A stretch of 64,000 nucleotides of DNA. Origin: Portulaca oleracea (Eukaryota; Streptophyta; Magnoliopsida; Caryophyllales; Portulacaceae). The number at the start of each line of letters is the position of its first letter. Positions within the stretch are counted from its first letter, which is position 1. Made by a program: the position numbers and the translations under genes. The notes below the pieces were generated by a model. The model ran no database searches. It saw only the letters and a program-made list of their open reading frames with translations, and was not told where the DNA came from. Positions 41,934-54,797 of this stretch are shown piece after piece. Location of the stretch: contig CM055884.1 in assembly GCA_029582165.1 (NCBI GenBank), positions 10,792,537 through 10,856,536 of the forward strand, in the 5' to 3' direction.

Positions 41934-43663
41934 AATTGATTATTCATCTAATCAAGTAATTTGCTGTCGCTGTATGTATTGTATTATGACGTATTGTTAA
42001 TATGTTTCACCCCGAGTGACATAATTTAGGGCTAACCAATATTAATTTGTGTTAAATATAAATTATGAATATTTAATACAAATTGAAAAGAGCAAGCTCC
42101 AAACTATTGAATTTTGAATATGCATGGGATCAATTTGTGTACTTCATCAATTAATTGATCATTCTTGATACACATGAAACAATATCCAAATCATTAATGA
42201 TCAAACAATAAATACTATATAGTAATTTACTTCCAAACTGATAATTTGGAAAGGAGGGACCATTAGTATGTTGAAAATAGAAATGTTAGTTGAAATGTTA
42301 GTTGATAACATCTCTAATGAAAGTGATGTGGGAATTTCATAAACCTTTTATTAGCTTAGAATATTAATTTTCAATTGTTTTTGAACTTTTGAAGGGCGGG
42401 AATTCATTTGTGTAATCTAAAGTCTTCAATTCCAAGTAATCTTTAGTAGGGTTTATATATACTTTGTAGTATAAATTATATAGAATAATGCAAGCTTAAA
42501 TTTATCATCAATTAATTAGCATATGAATTAAGAAGATGAAAACAATTAACTAAGTATTTAAATGACTAACATGGTTACGTAGTGTTATTTATATTTATAT
42601 ATTTCATTAGCGACATTTAATTTCAACAATATGTAGTCGATTTATTAAGTTTGTAATTGTTTTATTTATCTAATTTAGACACTTTAAGGGCGTTTATTGA
42701 AATAATAATTGAGAAAAAAAATGAACAAATTTCATATGATTAATTTTTTATAAAAAAATTTATATGATTATTTTTTTTATTAAAAAATCGGTTCATCATC
42801 TACCTAAGATAGAATCTAGCTACTAAATAGAATATTAGATAGGTCTATCTACCAAAAACAAAAGTCTTTTTTTTTGTTTTTTTGTATTTTTTTGGTGTTA
42901 GAACTTGTGCAGAGGAAAACTCGAACATTGTTAGGTAGGGTTGACAATATAAGACAGAATTGCAAGGTTATTAAAACAACAAACTTTCATAAAGATTTGG
43001 AGATATGAGCTTACCTTTTTATTTTATTTTATTTTATCTTCTTGGTCAAGAGGAGATTAATGTTAAAAATTAATTAGGGTAGCCTAGGACAGTAGGTTGA
43101 ATGTAGTTAAACCATAATAATAGCACATAAATAATACTAGTACTAGTAGTAGTATTAGGGTTAATCGAATATTTGATCCATTCTTAAAAAAATCAAGGTA
43201 TATTATAGATCTTTTGTCTAATCTTCGCACTTATTAAGGACAAAAATCATTCGACTAAAACTTAAGGTCGCGTTATTTTCTTTAATTCCTATTACACAAA
43301 CCCAGTAATAACTGGGGTCAAATTTAGATCTATCTAATTAAATTGTTGATGAAAGAAAACATTCCAATTTTTAGAGATATTGGATGGAATTTATTAATGT
43401 TTTTCCTCAAACGTAAACAATATGATTTTTAGAGGGTGTTATACAATTTTTACAATTTTTTACTCGTGAAAAAACTTCTTAGGATGATAATTTGGATAGG
43501 TAAAATGGCTATTTGGCGAGTCAAATATTACCATAAGAATGTGATTTTGTAATTTGTGATAAAATATTATGTGAATTATTATCAGTCAAATATAATAGAG
43601 TAGTTAATAAGTGGCATATAAAATGAGGTGGAATGAATGTATCGAATTTTTACATCTAATACC
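41934..43663. other. No gene
   Basis: AT-rich DNA with frequent stops in all frames; no repeat structure recognised. Confidence 0.5.
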
Positions 43664-43673
43664 CAATTCAGTC

Positions 43674-44031
43674 CAAAAAATTACTTAGAGGTACCCTAAC
43701 TTTTGAAGAAACAATTTTTTGGTACCCTAACTTTCCAAAACTAATTTTGGGGTACCCTAACTTTTAGGATTAGAAATTACTAGGTGAATTTCCGGCGAAA
43801 CTCCGATTGATTCAAATCATTTTCGTCCACGAAAACAAAGGGCATTTTCATCCACAAAAACATTTAATCAATTTCTCGCCTAAAACTCACCGTTGAATTC
43901 AAATAATTGGCCGAAAATTCACCTAATTATTTCTAATTCTAAAAGTTAGGGTACCCCAAAATTAGTTTTTAAAAGTTGGGGTACCAGAAAAACATTTCAC
44001 CAAAAGTTAGGGTACCCCTAAGTAATTTAAT
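43674..44031. mobile_element. 358-bp fold-back MITE, GGTACC family
   Basis: The left arm (aaaaaattacttagaggtacc, then three ggtaccctaactt units) is mirrored by the right arm ending gttagggtacccctaagtaattt. The flanks repeat CAATTCAGTC exactly (43664-43673 and 44032-44041), a 10-bp duplication. The end motif (AAATTACT..AGGTACCC) and the arm construction match the large pararetrovirus-bearing element at 22652-30040. Confidence 0.85.
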
Positions 44032-44129
44032 CAATTCAGTCGTACACGTAATAGCCTAAAATCTAAGTATCATTGTGATTTGTATATATAGTTTCTATGA
44101 AAGAGATGCATATTAATGTAAGATTAGCG

Positions 44130-45020
44130 CACGGACAATGATGGGGCCACATAAGAGTTTCCGGTACATATGAAGCCCACTGCTCTTTACTTTGGTCATG
44201 GATGAATTGATCAAGGAGATACAGAATAAACTATCATAATGTATGTTTTTTGCATATGATAAAGTGTATTGATAAATCACCAAACATACCTAATGACAAG
44301 GTAGAGTTTGGAGGGATATCTTGGAGTTGAAAGATTTTAAATTGAGCATGTTGAACACATAATACATGATGTATAATTTTATGGTAGGAATGAGGCTCAC
44401 AGCTCGGAAGTAACTGTTGGAGGAGTAGTTATTCCACAGATGGAGAAGTTGAGACTTTTAGGTTTTGTGTTGCAAAGTGATGGAGATATCAATAAGGATG
44501 CTATACATCGAATAAAGGTGGGTTGGAAAAAGTGGAAGGTATCGTCAGGAGTATTGTTTGATAAGAAAATACCATTTAAACTCGAGGTAAGGTGTATTGC
44601 AAGGTAATTAGAAGAGTAGCGATGCTTTATGCCACAAAATATTGAGTGTCGCGGCCAAGTAGTTGCATGGTTGAATGTGATTGAGATAAGGATGCTATGG
44701 TGGATTTGCAGTTACTCGGGGTTGAACAAGATAAGGAATTTTGTGTGCCAAAATACTCTAACGGTAGCATTTATCGAGGAGAAGTTGGGAAAGATTAAAT
44801 AGAGAGGGTTCAAGAATCTCTCTAGGAGAAGTGTGGATGCATCCATTAGGAATTATGAGGAGATCAAATCATCCCTAGGACTGCTGGGACGTGGGAGGCC
44901 AAAAAGTCAAGAGGGAGTTAGTTAAAACATATCTGAAACACTTATGATTGATGGAGGACATTGCACTGATTAGGAGATTATGATGGGCTAGGATTAAGGT
45001 AGTACGCATGATGAGAATTG
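44130..45020 (+). pseudogene. LINE (L1-type) ORF2 relic, C-terminal part
   Basis: Many stops and frameshifts, but the C-terminal region of plant LINE ORF2 is readable: VIPQMEKLRLLGFVLQSDG, HRIKVGWKKWKVSSGVL, VIEIRMLWW, NKIRN and LLGRGRPKSQEGV. These follow the RT domain in many plant LINEs. A more degraded part of the RT palm precedes it (GDTE, FCI). Old and non-functional; no poly(A) tail seen. Confidence 0.75.
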
Positions 45021-47354
45021 CTAGTAGGGTAGTATGTCATACCTTATATAGTTTGTCCTCCTGTGACCTATGTTGTCTTATTGATTATGTGGTTCACGTA
45101 AATGTAGTCATCTCTCGCCTATATTGAGCACACATGTATGTATCCATTTTATGTTGTAAGCCACTTATTTTTATTTTTATTTTTTTGTTTTCTCTTGTTT
45201 TTCAAAGGTTTTCCATTTAGGTTTCTTCTAGTGTTTAAATTGGGTTTTTTTCAATGTATTTTTCAAAAATTTATCCTGGAATTCACAGTAATCAATTTTT
45301 TGTTCACCAAAGGAAGACTATATCTGGATATTCCAATCCACACCGCACTCAAACATACTTCTTCGAAATTTATTTTCTTTTTATAGGTCTTATGAAAATA
45401 ATTTAATTGAATTTATACATATAGTATATTTTGTCTTGGAAGAAAAAATAGATGGAGTTCACATCTTACAAGTAGGGAAATAGTGGGATAAGAACAGTGG
45501 AGGGTGGCAGATGTCGTGTAGTATGTTTGGGACTTTCGGTAGAAATTCACACAATCGACAAATACTTTGACTTTCCCAGTGAAAACTCAAACAAATTGCA
45601 AATCAAATAAATTAATAAATCGTAAATGAATCTCTCTCCTCTACGTTTTTTCTCTCCATCGACAATAAAGATAAAATTAATATTCCACCGTATTATATTA
45701 TAATAAATTTTGAAACCGTCATACTATAAATTTATCGTAAAATTTATAATTTTGTTATGACCTTTTATAAATACAGGCGTGACTATTAATTCATTTAAAA
45801 TAACTCTGATAAAAGTTATCTATCGATAAATTATTAGTCATATTGTATATGAACAATATAAGAGCTAGTATTGATGATAAGTAGGTAACTTATCCCTTTA
45901 ATTTTCATAAAAATGAGATCTACATTGAAAGTTATTTATTTAAAAGAAAAAAAAAAGTTGATATTTGAGTTTCATAAATCAAATGGATTTTTCTTTTTGA
46001 TTTTTGATGTGTCATCAAAGTGGAATTATTTTTTGACTAGGTGGAAAAAGTTCATTGTTCTTACTACCCAACCCAGCTTAAACCACCCCACCCAAAATTA
46101 TTCTTAAACTTTTTTTTTTTCTTTTTGCCATGTAGTTTGAGTTTGACTCAAGTCTCCTACTATTGTAAAACTTTTTCTATGAATACCCCCTTTTCTTTAT
46201 TGTATAGATATAGATGTACAAAGTTGATTGAGATGGTTTCAAATTCAAGTACTAAATAATTTTTAAACTTTCTTGTAAAATAAACTGGCAAAAACCCTTT
46301 ATAATGTGTTCTTTTATGTTCACATATCTCCTAATTTAGGTTACTAAAAATATATTTAAAATATACCTTTTCCTTTCAATCAGTGAAAATATTAATTTGA
46401 AGTTAGAATTTGAACTATGTATGGTATAAATTGTTTCATTTTAACAATGATAAAGACAAAATAAATCACTATATGGGATAATTTTATGATTTTTTTATAT
46501 TTAAAAAATATTATTTTGTAGATCATACAATGATCATTTAATGTGGTTTTTTATGGATATAAATGTTTTAATTTTGTGATCTTTTTAGAATATATATTTT
46601 CAAATATGATCTTTAATACTATTATTTTTTTCATTATTTCAAATGTATTTTACAATGAAAAATAACAAGTAACCAATAGAAAAATAGATTAACTTCAACT
46701 TTCTTTTTCCCATCAAACAATAACATCAAGGATTTCAGTCTAAAAGAGAGAATGGAGGCTTTTGGATGATTTTGAGGAAAAGCAATCCAAAAAAGATGGA
46801 CAATGATGTTTTTTCTTTTTCTTTTTCTTTTTTTCTTTTTCTCTGAAAGATAATGATGTCTCCAACAGTATAATTATACAAATACTGCTACTGCTTTAGG
46901 TCAACAAATACGAAATTAAACTTCTATTAAATTACATATTATCACAACTTTTAATTTTGAGCTTAAATAAATCCTCATACCATATATTAAATCTCAATAT
47001 ATAGTTTAAAATTTAAATGAGTAAACAAATGATGAAACCAATGGACAAGTACATATCTTCTATTTTTTATTTTTTTATATGAATATAATGTTAATATTTT
47101 TTGCATACACCTTGAACATGCTTTTAGGACATTTTCATGACTCCCTTTACGTATTAATTTCTGGTATTTTAGTTCATAATAATTTGGGAAGACGCTTTGA
47201 GAAGTGTTAATTAATGCTTTGTATCTCATTAAAAAAATGAAAAACCGTCTATGAAAAGTTTATTTTTCATTCTTGATTCTCCTGAAACAATATCTAAGGA
47301 ACTGTTTTTGCTAAAATTATTAAAATTCATTGTAGAGTTTATCATTTTCTTCTT
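45021..47354. other. No gene
   Basis: AT-rich intergenic DNA with poly(T)/poly(C)-like tracts and no open frame with recognisable content. Confidence 0.5.
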
Positions 47355-47680
47355 TACAACAATGCAAGGATACTTAATATTCACGTTTTAGGTCATTTAC
47401 TCCTTATACTTATACCATGCATGCATGCATCTTTGTTCACGTTTTTCTTCACTTGCGACAAAGTGCCAGCCAGAAAACATTCATCAATGAACTTTCAAAA
47501 TTATTAATGTTACGTATTATTTACATTTTTTTTGTGTTATAACGCATGAAAACTTAATATTTCCTTTTTGGTCATTCCCTCCTTGTACTCACCATGCTTC
47601 ATCTACTCACGCGGCTTTCACTTGTTATGAAGCGTCTATAACAAAAGCATTCATGTTTATCACGTTATTAAGTGAAACGT
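47355..47680. repeat. Diverged tandem duplication of about 180 bp
   Basis: Two units share acttaatatt..cgtttt/ctttttggtcatt..ctcctt..tact..accatgc, ..cttcacttg.. and ..acattcat phrases (about 47360-47520 and 47540-47680). Confidence 0.6.
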
Positions 47681-48479
47681 CTGGGAAGAAATCATACCTA
47701 ATCAAAAGATTCATTTATGTTTCTAGTACTCACTTAATTTCATTTGACTATATGTTTAAACGGACACAAATTTTTACAACAAGAAATCATCTTATTAATA
47801 AGTTAAATGTGTAAAAGTACAAAGCATAAAAGGGAGTTTTAAAATGTCAAAAAAGTAAGAAATTTGAACGAGTTATAGCTAGAAGTTTTTTTTTAAAAAA
47901 AAAAAAGTGAGTTATAGCTAGAAGTTTAGGGTGATTAACGAATACAAAAATATTGTATAATACTTGCAAAACTTTTGATTCTTTTCCTCTTGAAATACTT
48001 TTTAAAATTATTTACCTACAAAATATAAAATAAAATAGCTAGATATCCATCACACTATTAATACACAAGAAATCATTGAGGAAAATTAATTTCTTCTATC
48101 TATTTCTTAGAAAATAAATGGAATAAACAATACAACCTACCCAATAATATTATAAACATAAAAAAGAGAATAAACCTTTAGAGAATATACAATAATTAGA
48201 CGTAGCCAGGAAAATACCACTACATATATACTATACTATAGTATAAAGTTGTGAAAAGGAATAAAGAATAACGTAGAATATGGGTAAAGCCTTGTTTGGT
48301 GGACACAACAAACGAAGAGTGGGAAATTTGTGGGCTTTTGACTCCTTGGAAAGATTTCAGCAGAATTCTTAAAATACAAAACTAAAGGGGCAAAAAAAAA
48401 AAAGAAAACACGGGTCACAAAACACTAAAATTTGCATCATGCAAGTTACCAAATTTATTTGACACGAAAAATAAATTCA
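47681..48479. other. No gene
   Basis: AT-rich intergenic DNA; nothing recognised. Confidence 0.5.
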
Positions 48480-48484
48480 TGCAT

Positions 48485-48735
48485 GCTTCTTGGTTAAATT
48501 TAAAATTCAGACATCGGGTTATGGTAGTGTTGATAGAACTCAAAGTTTATGTTTGCTCAAATCTAGTTTGATGAAATGCGGTTATGATTATGTTCGCTCA
48601 AATCACAGTCATATTAAATATGAGATATTAGGTTCAAATTTTATCAGCCCCGGCCCGTGTTTATTTGCGCAAAATGGAGAGGCCTTTGTAGCAACCCAGA
48701 GAACATTTCACGTGAGAGGGCGTGTTCATCGGACT
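48485..48735 (+). mobile_element. Degenerate TRIM-family relic
   Basis: The stretch ggttcaaattttatcagcccc ... gcctttgtagcaaccc ... acgtgagagggcgtgtt follows, in order, the internal segment of the 69-bp-LTR element (39150-39255: ggttcgaatctcagcacccc ... gcctttgcagcatcc ... gcgtgagggggcgtgtt). LTRs are not clearly preserved. Confidence 0.6.
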
Positions 48736-49596
48736 TAGTTGCTTCCTTCCACTTGACTTCTTTCTAAAAATAATTATAAAAAAAAAATTGGAGGGAGAAG
48801 AGTTATATCATTCAAAAGCATAACGCAAAATTTACATTGTTTTTGTTAACAATGGTAAGGAATTGGGTATGGGTTAAATTTGGATCGGATATATTTGGTC
48901 GGCGCCAAAATTCATATGAGAAATTAATGTCTGAATTCGGGTTCGATCAATAGAAAAAAGAGAAATATTGTATCTGAATACCCATTGAATTATATCAATA
49001 TCAAAATCAAATTTAGGTCAAATTAAATTTTATTCAAATGCGAACAAATTCTAATATTCGGATCAAACAAATTATTGCATTGATACATAAAACTACCAAA
49101 TGCACGTAATATCAAAAGCAGGTGACAAAATCAGGACCCTTGCTGGTCTTGTTTGCAAATAAATAAATAAATAAATAAATCAGGACCGTTGGATAAATCC
49201 GGGCATATAAAGACGTGGGTACGATATTCTCATATTCGGGTTAGTTGCCTGAATCATGAGGCCGTTTTTTTTGGCCCTTTTTATTTAATTTTTTTTTTTG
49301 AAGAACTTTTTTAATTTTAAATTGAAAGAAAAAGGGGGGACTGAGAGATACCCGACCAGGATCCGTGAAAGGTCTATGATTTGGATGTTTTGCTCATTCA
49401 TTCATTTATGATTTTATTTTTATCTATCATTTTTTAATAATTATTTTTTATTATTATTGCTAAATGCTAATGTTAATTATTTTTACCTCATTTTTGGGGT
49501 ATGTCAGGTCAACCCCTTTGCCCCACTTGTCTTGCCAATTGCCATCAATTCTCCATCTTCCTCTCTTTCTTTGGTTGAAACTTGAGAATTGTTATT
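48736..49596. other. No gene
   Basis: AT-rich DNA with a short (AAAT)n tract near 49160-49180; nothing else recognised. Confidence 0.5.
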
Positions 49597-49597
49597 T

Positions 49598-50353
49598 AGT
49601 TAGGTCCTTTATTTTATGCGGTGCGGTTGGTTGCAGTGCAATGAATGTGAAGAGTTGTGGTAAAAATAATAGAAGTTGAGTTGATATATTTTAATTATTC
49701 TATCATAGTTGAATTTATTTTCAACTATGGTAGTTGAAAATGTTATATCATTCATATATAAAAAATAAATCATATTTGTTAAAAAGATTTTTATCCTCCT
49801 AGATATAGTTAATTATTGTATCAAATTACTTTGATCAACTTACATTAATTTTGATTTTTTATGGTAAAATTAATGGTATTTTCATTTTTTAACTAGTTGA
49901 AAAAAAAGTAAATTATGGCAGAATTTCCTTTAAAATATTTAATTTTGAAAAAAATTATAACTTAACATATAAATTTACTAATTGTAACAAGTCCTATGGT
50001 GAATACATATATTAATTTTAATTTTTAAGGGTAAAATTAAGGGTAATTATATATTTCAACTATCATAGTTGAAAATATTTTCAACTATGGTAGAATCTCC
50101 CTTTAGAAATTTTAAAAATAAGATAGATATCGGAAAGTTGTGGTGAAAATAATGAAAGTTGTGATGGTAATAATAGAAGTTCTACTAGTTAAATAATAAA
50201 TAAAGTGAAAGTTTTTTTATTTTATTTGAAAATTTTTCAATTTTAATAAAAAGGAAATTGGAAAATTATGGTAAATTATGATGGAACATGGAAAGTTACG
50301 GTGTAGTGCGGAACCACATACGAACCAACCGCATAAAAAAAATAGGACCTTAA
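49598..50353. mobile_element. hAT-like non-autonomous element with internal inverted repeats
   Basis: The left end taggtcctttattttatgcgg and the right end, whose reverse complement reads taaggtcctattttttttatgcgg, form TIRs. A ggttggtt motif follows on both sides. Internally, two palindromic modules of ttcaacta.catagttgaa type occur at about 49700-49735 and 50050-50095. No transposase. Confidence 0.7.
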
Positions 50354-50476
50354 TTTTTATATATTTATCCATATTCTAAATATATTTATTGAAAAACATG
50401 TCATTGTTGTTTAGTTCAACTAACAAAATTTTGGACTAGGTTAAATAGTTTGTCACATATCTTTTTTTTTAATATC

Positions 50477-50726
50477 TCCTCCGTTTTTTATCTGACATTA
50501 TAACTATTTTTTCTTATTTTATATTATCTGTCATACTACAATTTGAATAATATATTGATTGCTATTTTCTTATTTTACATATTACATTCATTAGATAAAA
50601 TTTCAAATATTAACTTAGTTATAATATATTTAAACATTTTTTTCATTACTCGATATATTTTTGATCTCTTGGTTTTAACAATCCCACCCCAAACATCAAT
50701 TAAAAAGATGGAAGGAGTATTGTTTT
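50477..50726. mobile_element. Stowaway-like MITE
   Basis: Left end ctcctccgttttttatctgac, right end aattaaaaagatggaaggagta. Complementary termini and a 250-bp AT-rich body. Confidence 0.7.
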
Positions 50727-50837
50727 AAGTTTAAATATTATTTTCATTACTCCATACATTTTAAGTTTTTGTGATGTCTAAACGAGAAAAACACCCAGTT
50801 CATCACAAAAGAATTGAGTTTAATCAATGTTAATTCA

Positions 50838-51218
50838 GGCCCTGTTCGGCAAAATTAGCGTTTTAGGTAGCGGATAGCGGTTTACGTAGCGGATAGCGGT
50901 TTAAGTAGCGGATAGTGGATGACTGTTCAAATGAAAATTGTATTCGGTAAATTTAGCGGTTGAATTAACAGATTAATGTGAATTGACATAAAAGGATATC
51001 AATAATTTTAAAAGATAAAATTTTTAAAGGGTATTTTTGACCGAAAATATGAAACGCTATATCCTAAACACTAAACGTTAACTTTATTAGCGTTTCACAA
51101 AACGCTAAACGCTCCTCAAAACGATAGCTTACCGAACACTAATATTTATGCAATTAGAGTTTTGACTTGGTCAAGACATTAAACGTTACTCCAAACGCTA
51201 TTGCCGAACACAGTCTCA
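50838..51218. mobile_element. hAT-like MITE, CTGTTCGGCAA family
   Basis: Starts caggccctgttcggcaaa followed by attagcg, and ends acgctattgccgaacacag. Near the left end a short unit, gtagcggatagcggttta, repeats about three times. A short MITE with similar terminal motif occurs in intron 4 of the SAYSvFN gene. Confidence 0.8.
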
Positions 51219-52144
51219 GTCTTGAGCTACTGACAAACATCACGCCCAAATGTTAGACTCTCATGAGTTAAATGTGAAATTTGGGATATTATGATAAATA
51301 ATCCCAATGTTGGCGATTTCAAAACCTAATAACCCAGTGGAGAAAACTATAACATTCTCCATCATTTCTTTTCAAGACAAAAGAGTATAGTTTGAAAGAA
51401 TATAATTGTGACACTTTAGTTCCTTTTGTCTAACAAAAGGGAGGAGTTGACATAAATCCAATTTGTAAGTGGGCAACCTTTGCTTCATGAGGATGCCAAA
51501 GAAAGCAAATAACCACACAATTTTGGTTCTCACAAGCCAACCCAACACTCAAAATGGTCAAATTTTTATCAGTTATATGCACTGAACTTTTTCTCTAATA
51601 ATGCTTCTTTTACCAATGAAGTTACTATTTGATATTTGTGAAACTCAAAGTCCCCCCCCCCAACCCCCCCTTTTCCCCTAAAAAAAAAAACCCATAATTT
51701 TACCTGTAAATATATTTATAAATACTCTAATGGTAGCACGTTTTTTGTTTTAAAGGTAGATATCAAATCTCATACAACTCATTGCCATCTTATATCATTT
51801 GAAAATTACACAACATTGAGTCATTGTTGTATACTATACCGATCTATTCCATGCATGCATCACCTAATATTACATTTTTTAATATAAAATTTTATTGTGA
51901 AATATAAAATGAAATAAACTTGGTACCACAATGTACATACTCTAATATATACAACATTACTTTATAAATATGTGTATACACCCAAAGAAATGTAAATTTA
52001 TTAGTTCTTCCCCTACTTTTTATTCTCTTGGATACTTAGTTTTAAAATAATAAAAAGTTTAAAAAAAGAGCCTTTAAATACTAGAATAGTAGAATCCCCC
52101 TCATCTTATTAATTAGGTTGATTCTTATTTATTTTTTTATGATT
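51219..52144. other. No gene
   Basis: AT-rich with a C-run at about 51651-51680 and A-rich tracts; no recognisable element. Confidence 0.5.
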
Positions 52145-52145
52145 T

Positions 52146-52696
52146 TTGGATGCTAATATACTGAATTTTTGAGGTATTGGACAATAATGCACTGAACTCT
52201 GACGTTGGACAATAATGTATTGAACTTTGAGGGGTATTGGACAATAATGCACCCGAAACAATGTCAATGGTGGCTGACTTAGCGGCGATCTTATGGGACA
52301 GGTCGAGAAGATAAATTGACTAAATAATATCTAAGTTTATAACATGTCAGCTAATCTACACATGCAAAAGTGGTTTTATACAACTACAACAACAATCTCT
52401 CAGTGAAAATACGTTTAAGCAAATGTGATTTTATGTTATTTTTACTCTTTTCAAAGTTGATTCCCTTTGCTTATGTGTGGATTAGCTGACATGCCATAAA
52501 TTTAAATATTTTTTGGTCAATTCATCTCCTCCACCTGTTAAGTAGGATTGTCACCGAGTTAGCCACTGTCGGAATCATTCTGAGTGCATTATTGTTCAAC
52601 ACCCCCCAAAGTACAGTGTATTATTGTCCAAGGTTAAAGTTCGGTGTATTATTGTCTAACACCCCAAAAGTTCAGTATATTAACATCCAAAAACCC
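52146..52696. mobile_element. 550-bp fold-back element with repeated GGACAATAATGCACTGAACT units
   Basis: The left arm holds three units of attggacaataatgcactga type (52165-52260). The right arm holds the reverse complements (tgcattattgttcaacaccc, 52580-52680), and the outer strings tttttggatgctaatatac / gtatattaacatccaaaaa are inverted. The inner arms also pair around the string tcagctaatc.acacat. Target duplication not resolved. Confidence 0.85.
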
Positions 52697-53746
52697 TTTT
52701 TAAAACTTTGATTTTCAGGAGGATGATTGTAAAATTAAAATATAATAGTAGTAATCTAAACTCAAATTTTCAAAATGTAGATGGAGTGCAATCAACCCAC
52801 AATCACAATAAGGTGGATTCCCCCCACCCCACCCCTCAAAAAATAAAATCTAAAATTTAGAAAATATAAAGAAATATAGTTTTTGTCCAAATTCACATTT
52901 CATAAATACTAATTAATTTATGAGGTGCAATCCTCACCCCATCTACTAATTAATACTCCATTATCCAAACTTGGTGGATTTCCTCTTTCCATCTTTAACC
53001 TTAAATAAATCAAGGATTAAATTTTAAAAAAAAAACCCCTTATTGATCATTAGTATAAGTTCACATTCTTACAATTTACGAGGTGTAAAAATGTAGTTGT
53101 CAACCCATTTCCTAATAAATTTCAATCATTCAAAGCCAAAGCACACCATTTTCCGGTTGTAAGATGTGGAATTTTTCAAAAGGTATTGAAAAATTTGGCT
53201 CAAAATGTTCTTTAATTTATGATTCTAAATTTATAGTAATAAAATATATGTTTTTGTTTTCCAACTTCTTACTATAACTCTTAATAAAACATTATCTTGC
53301 ATGATGACTACAATAATTTCTATTCAATATGCAAATTTTCAATCCTATCAACTTATATATGAATTTTTACATACACTATTCTTACAAAATCATGCCATCT
53401 ATATATGTTCCCTATCACTTGTCACTATGATTATATATATGCACAACTAAGGTTTTATCAAAGTACAATATCGTAGTTTTTGGTAAAATACTGCATTTAA
53501 AATTTATAATCAAAGTGGTGCATTCGAAAATCTAGAAAGGTGAAGTTAATAAATACTTTAGATCAGAAAATCGTTAGTAAAAATAAATTACTGGGATATT
53601 TTTTTGAAGTTCTCAAGAGAACAAACTTAAGCCTTCTCATATAAAAGAGTATTATAAGACAGTTTGACAGTTTTTTTTTTCCCACCAAAAAACCCCAAAA
53701 AGATGCATTTTGTGTGTTTTTTTAACTATTTTTTCTTGTTTCATAT
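52697..53746. other. No gene
   Basis: AT-rich intergenic DNA; short polyC/polyA tracts only. Confidence 0.5.
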
Positions 53747-53969
53747 AGGTGCTGTTGTTTTTTGCGGTTGGCAAACTGCGGTGCCACAGCCTATCGCAGT
53801 TTGCCACAACCCACCACATTTTACCGCAAATCATTACTTTTCTCTCTCACAATTACAATAACCTACCATAATTCCACCACACCTCACCACAATTCCACCG
53901 CACCTCACCACAATTCCACCGCACCTCACCACACCATTCCGCAAAATACCGCATAAAAGAACAGGGCCT
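53747..53969. mobile_element. hAT-like MITE with a 21-bp tandem repeat
   Basis: Left end aggtgctgttgttttttgcgg; right end, reverse-complemented, aggccctgttcttttatgcgg. The centre has three near-exact copies of ccaccgcacctcaccacaatt (21 bp, about 53870-53935). Another copy of its right end opens the window (1-29). Confidence 0.78.
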
Positions 53970-54797
53970 ATAATCTGTCAATTTACGGTCACAATGATAT
54001 GTCCATTACTACTTTTACTTTTGTTACCATTAACATTAATTGGTTATCAAAAAATCATTGACATTCATTGAATCAATCTCAAATTTTATTCTGATTAAAT
54101 ATATTTAATTAGTTTTCCACTAATTATCATATTTTCCCCACTTTTTTTGAAAAATAAAAAAAAGGATTATTGGAATTAAATTGGGATAATATGGATATGG
54201 CGAACTGACTTTTGAAATTTGGACTCGACTAACTATACTTAACATCCTGTTAGATTTACTGAACTTTCACCGACTTCAACTCGACTGAAAAGTGACCTGA
54301 CAAAAGTATATAAAAAAATACCTTGATCACCACCGCAAGCCACTCTTCCGACGAATTGAAGTCCATGAAAGTCCATCAAATCTAATAGAATGTTAACCAT
54401 AGTTCATCGAGTCCAAATTTCAAAGGTCAATAGATATATCCAAATCGCCCTAAATGTTAGATAATTTAATTCCAATAACGACAAAGAAGAAATGGAGTGA
54501 GTAAAGTCTATTGACTTGTCTGTCAATTCGGGTGAGTCGGGTCAGTATGTCTTGTATTCCGAATTTGTTATATTTGAAGTTTGAATAACCGGGACAGTTT
54601 TGAATCGGGTCAACTTTTACCTGAATTACTCTTGAGACACCTTTTTTTTTTTCCTTTTTTCATGTTAAAATCAAAATTGCTTTTTGTTATTTATTTTTGT
54701 TGCTATAATTTCAAAAAGTCCCCCCAATTTGGAACTCAGAAAATTCAATTTTGGGGAGAGGGAGAAAGAGTAGTAGGAGTAGCTGGTAGGAGACAGG
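53970..54797. other. No gene; upstream region of the PP2C gene
   Basis: AT-rich DNA without recognisable coding. The last part presumably contains the promoter of the phosphatase gene, but I could not place a TATA box with confidence. Confidence 0.4.

Noticed and set aside
51651..51690. CRISPR-like or regulatory meaning of C-runs and short repeats
   Set aside because: No regular repeat-spacer structure exists anywhere in the window; these are simple homopolymer tracts in a eukaryotic genome.
53652..53956. Small frames on both strands near 53.7-53.95 kb
   Set aside because: They coincide with the MITE and its 21-bp tandem repeat.
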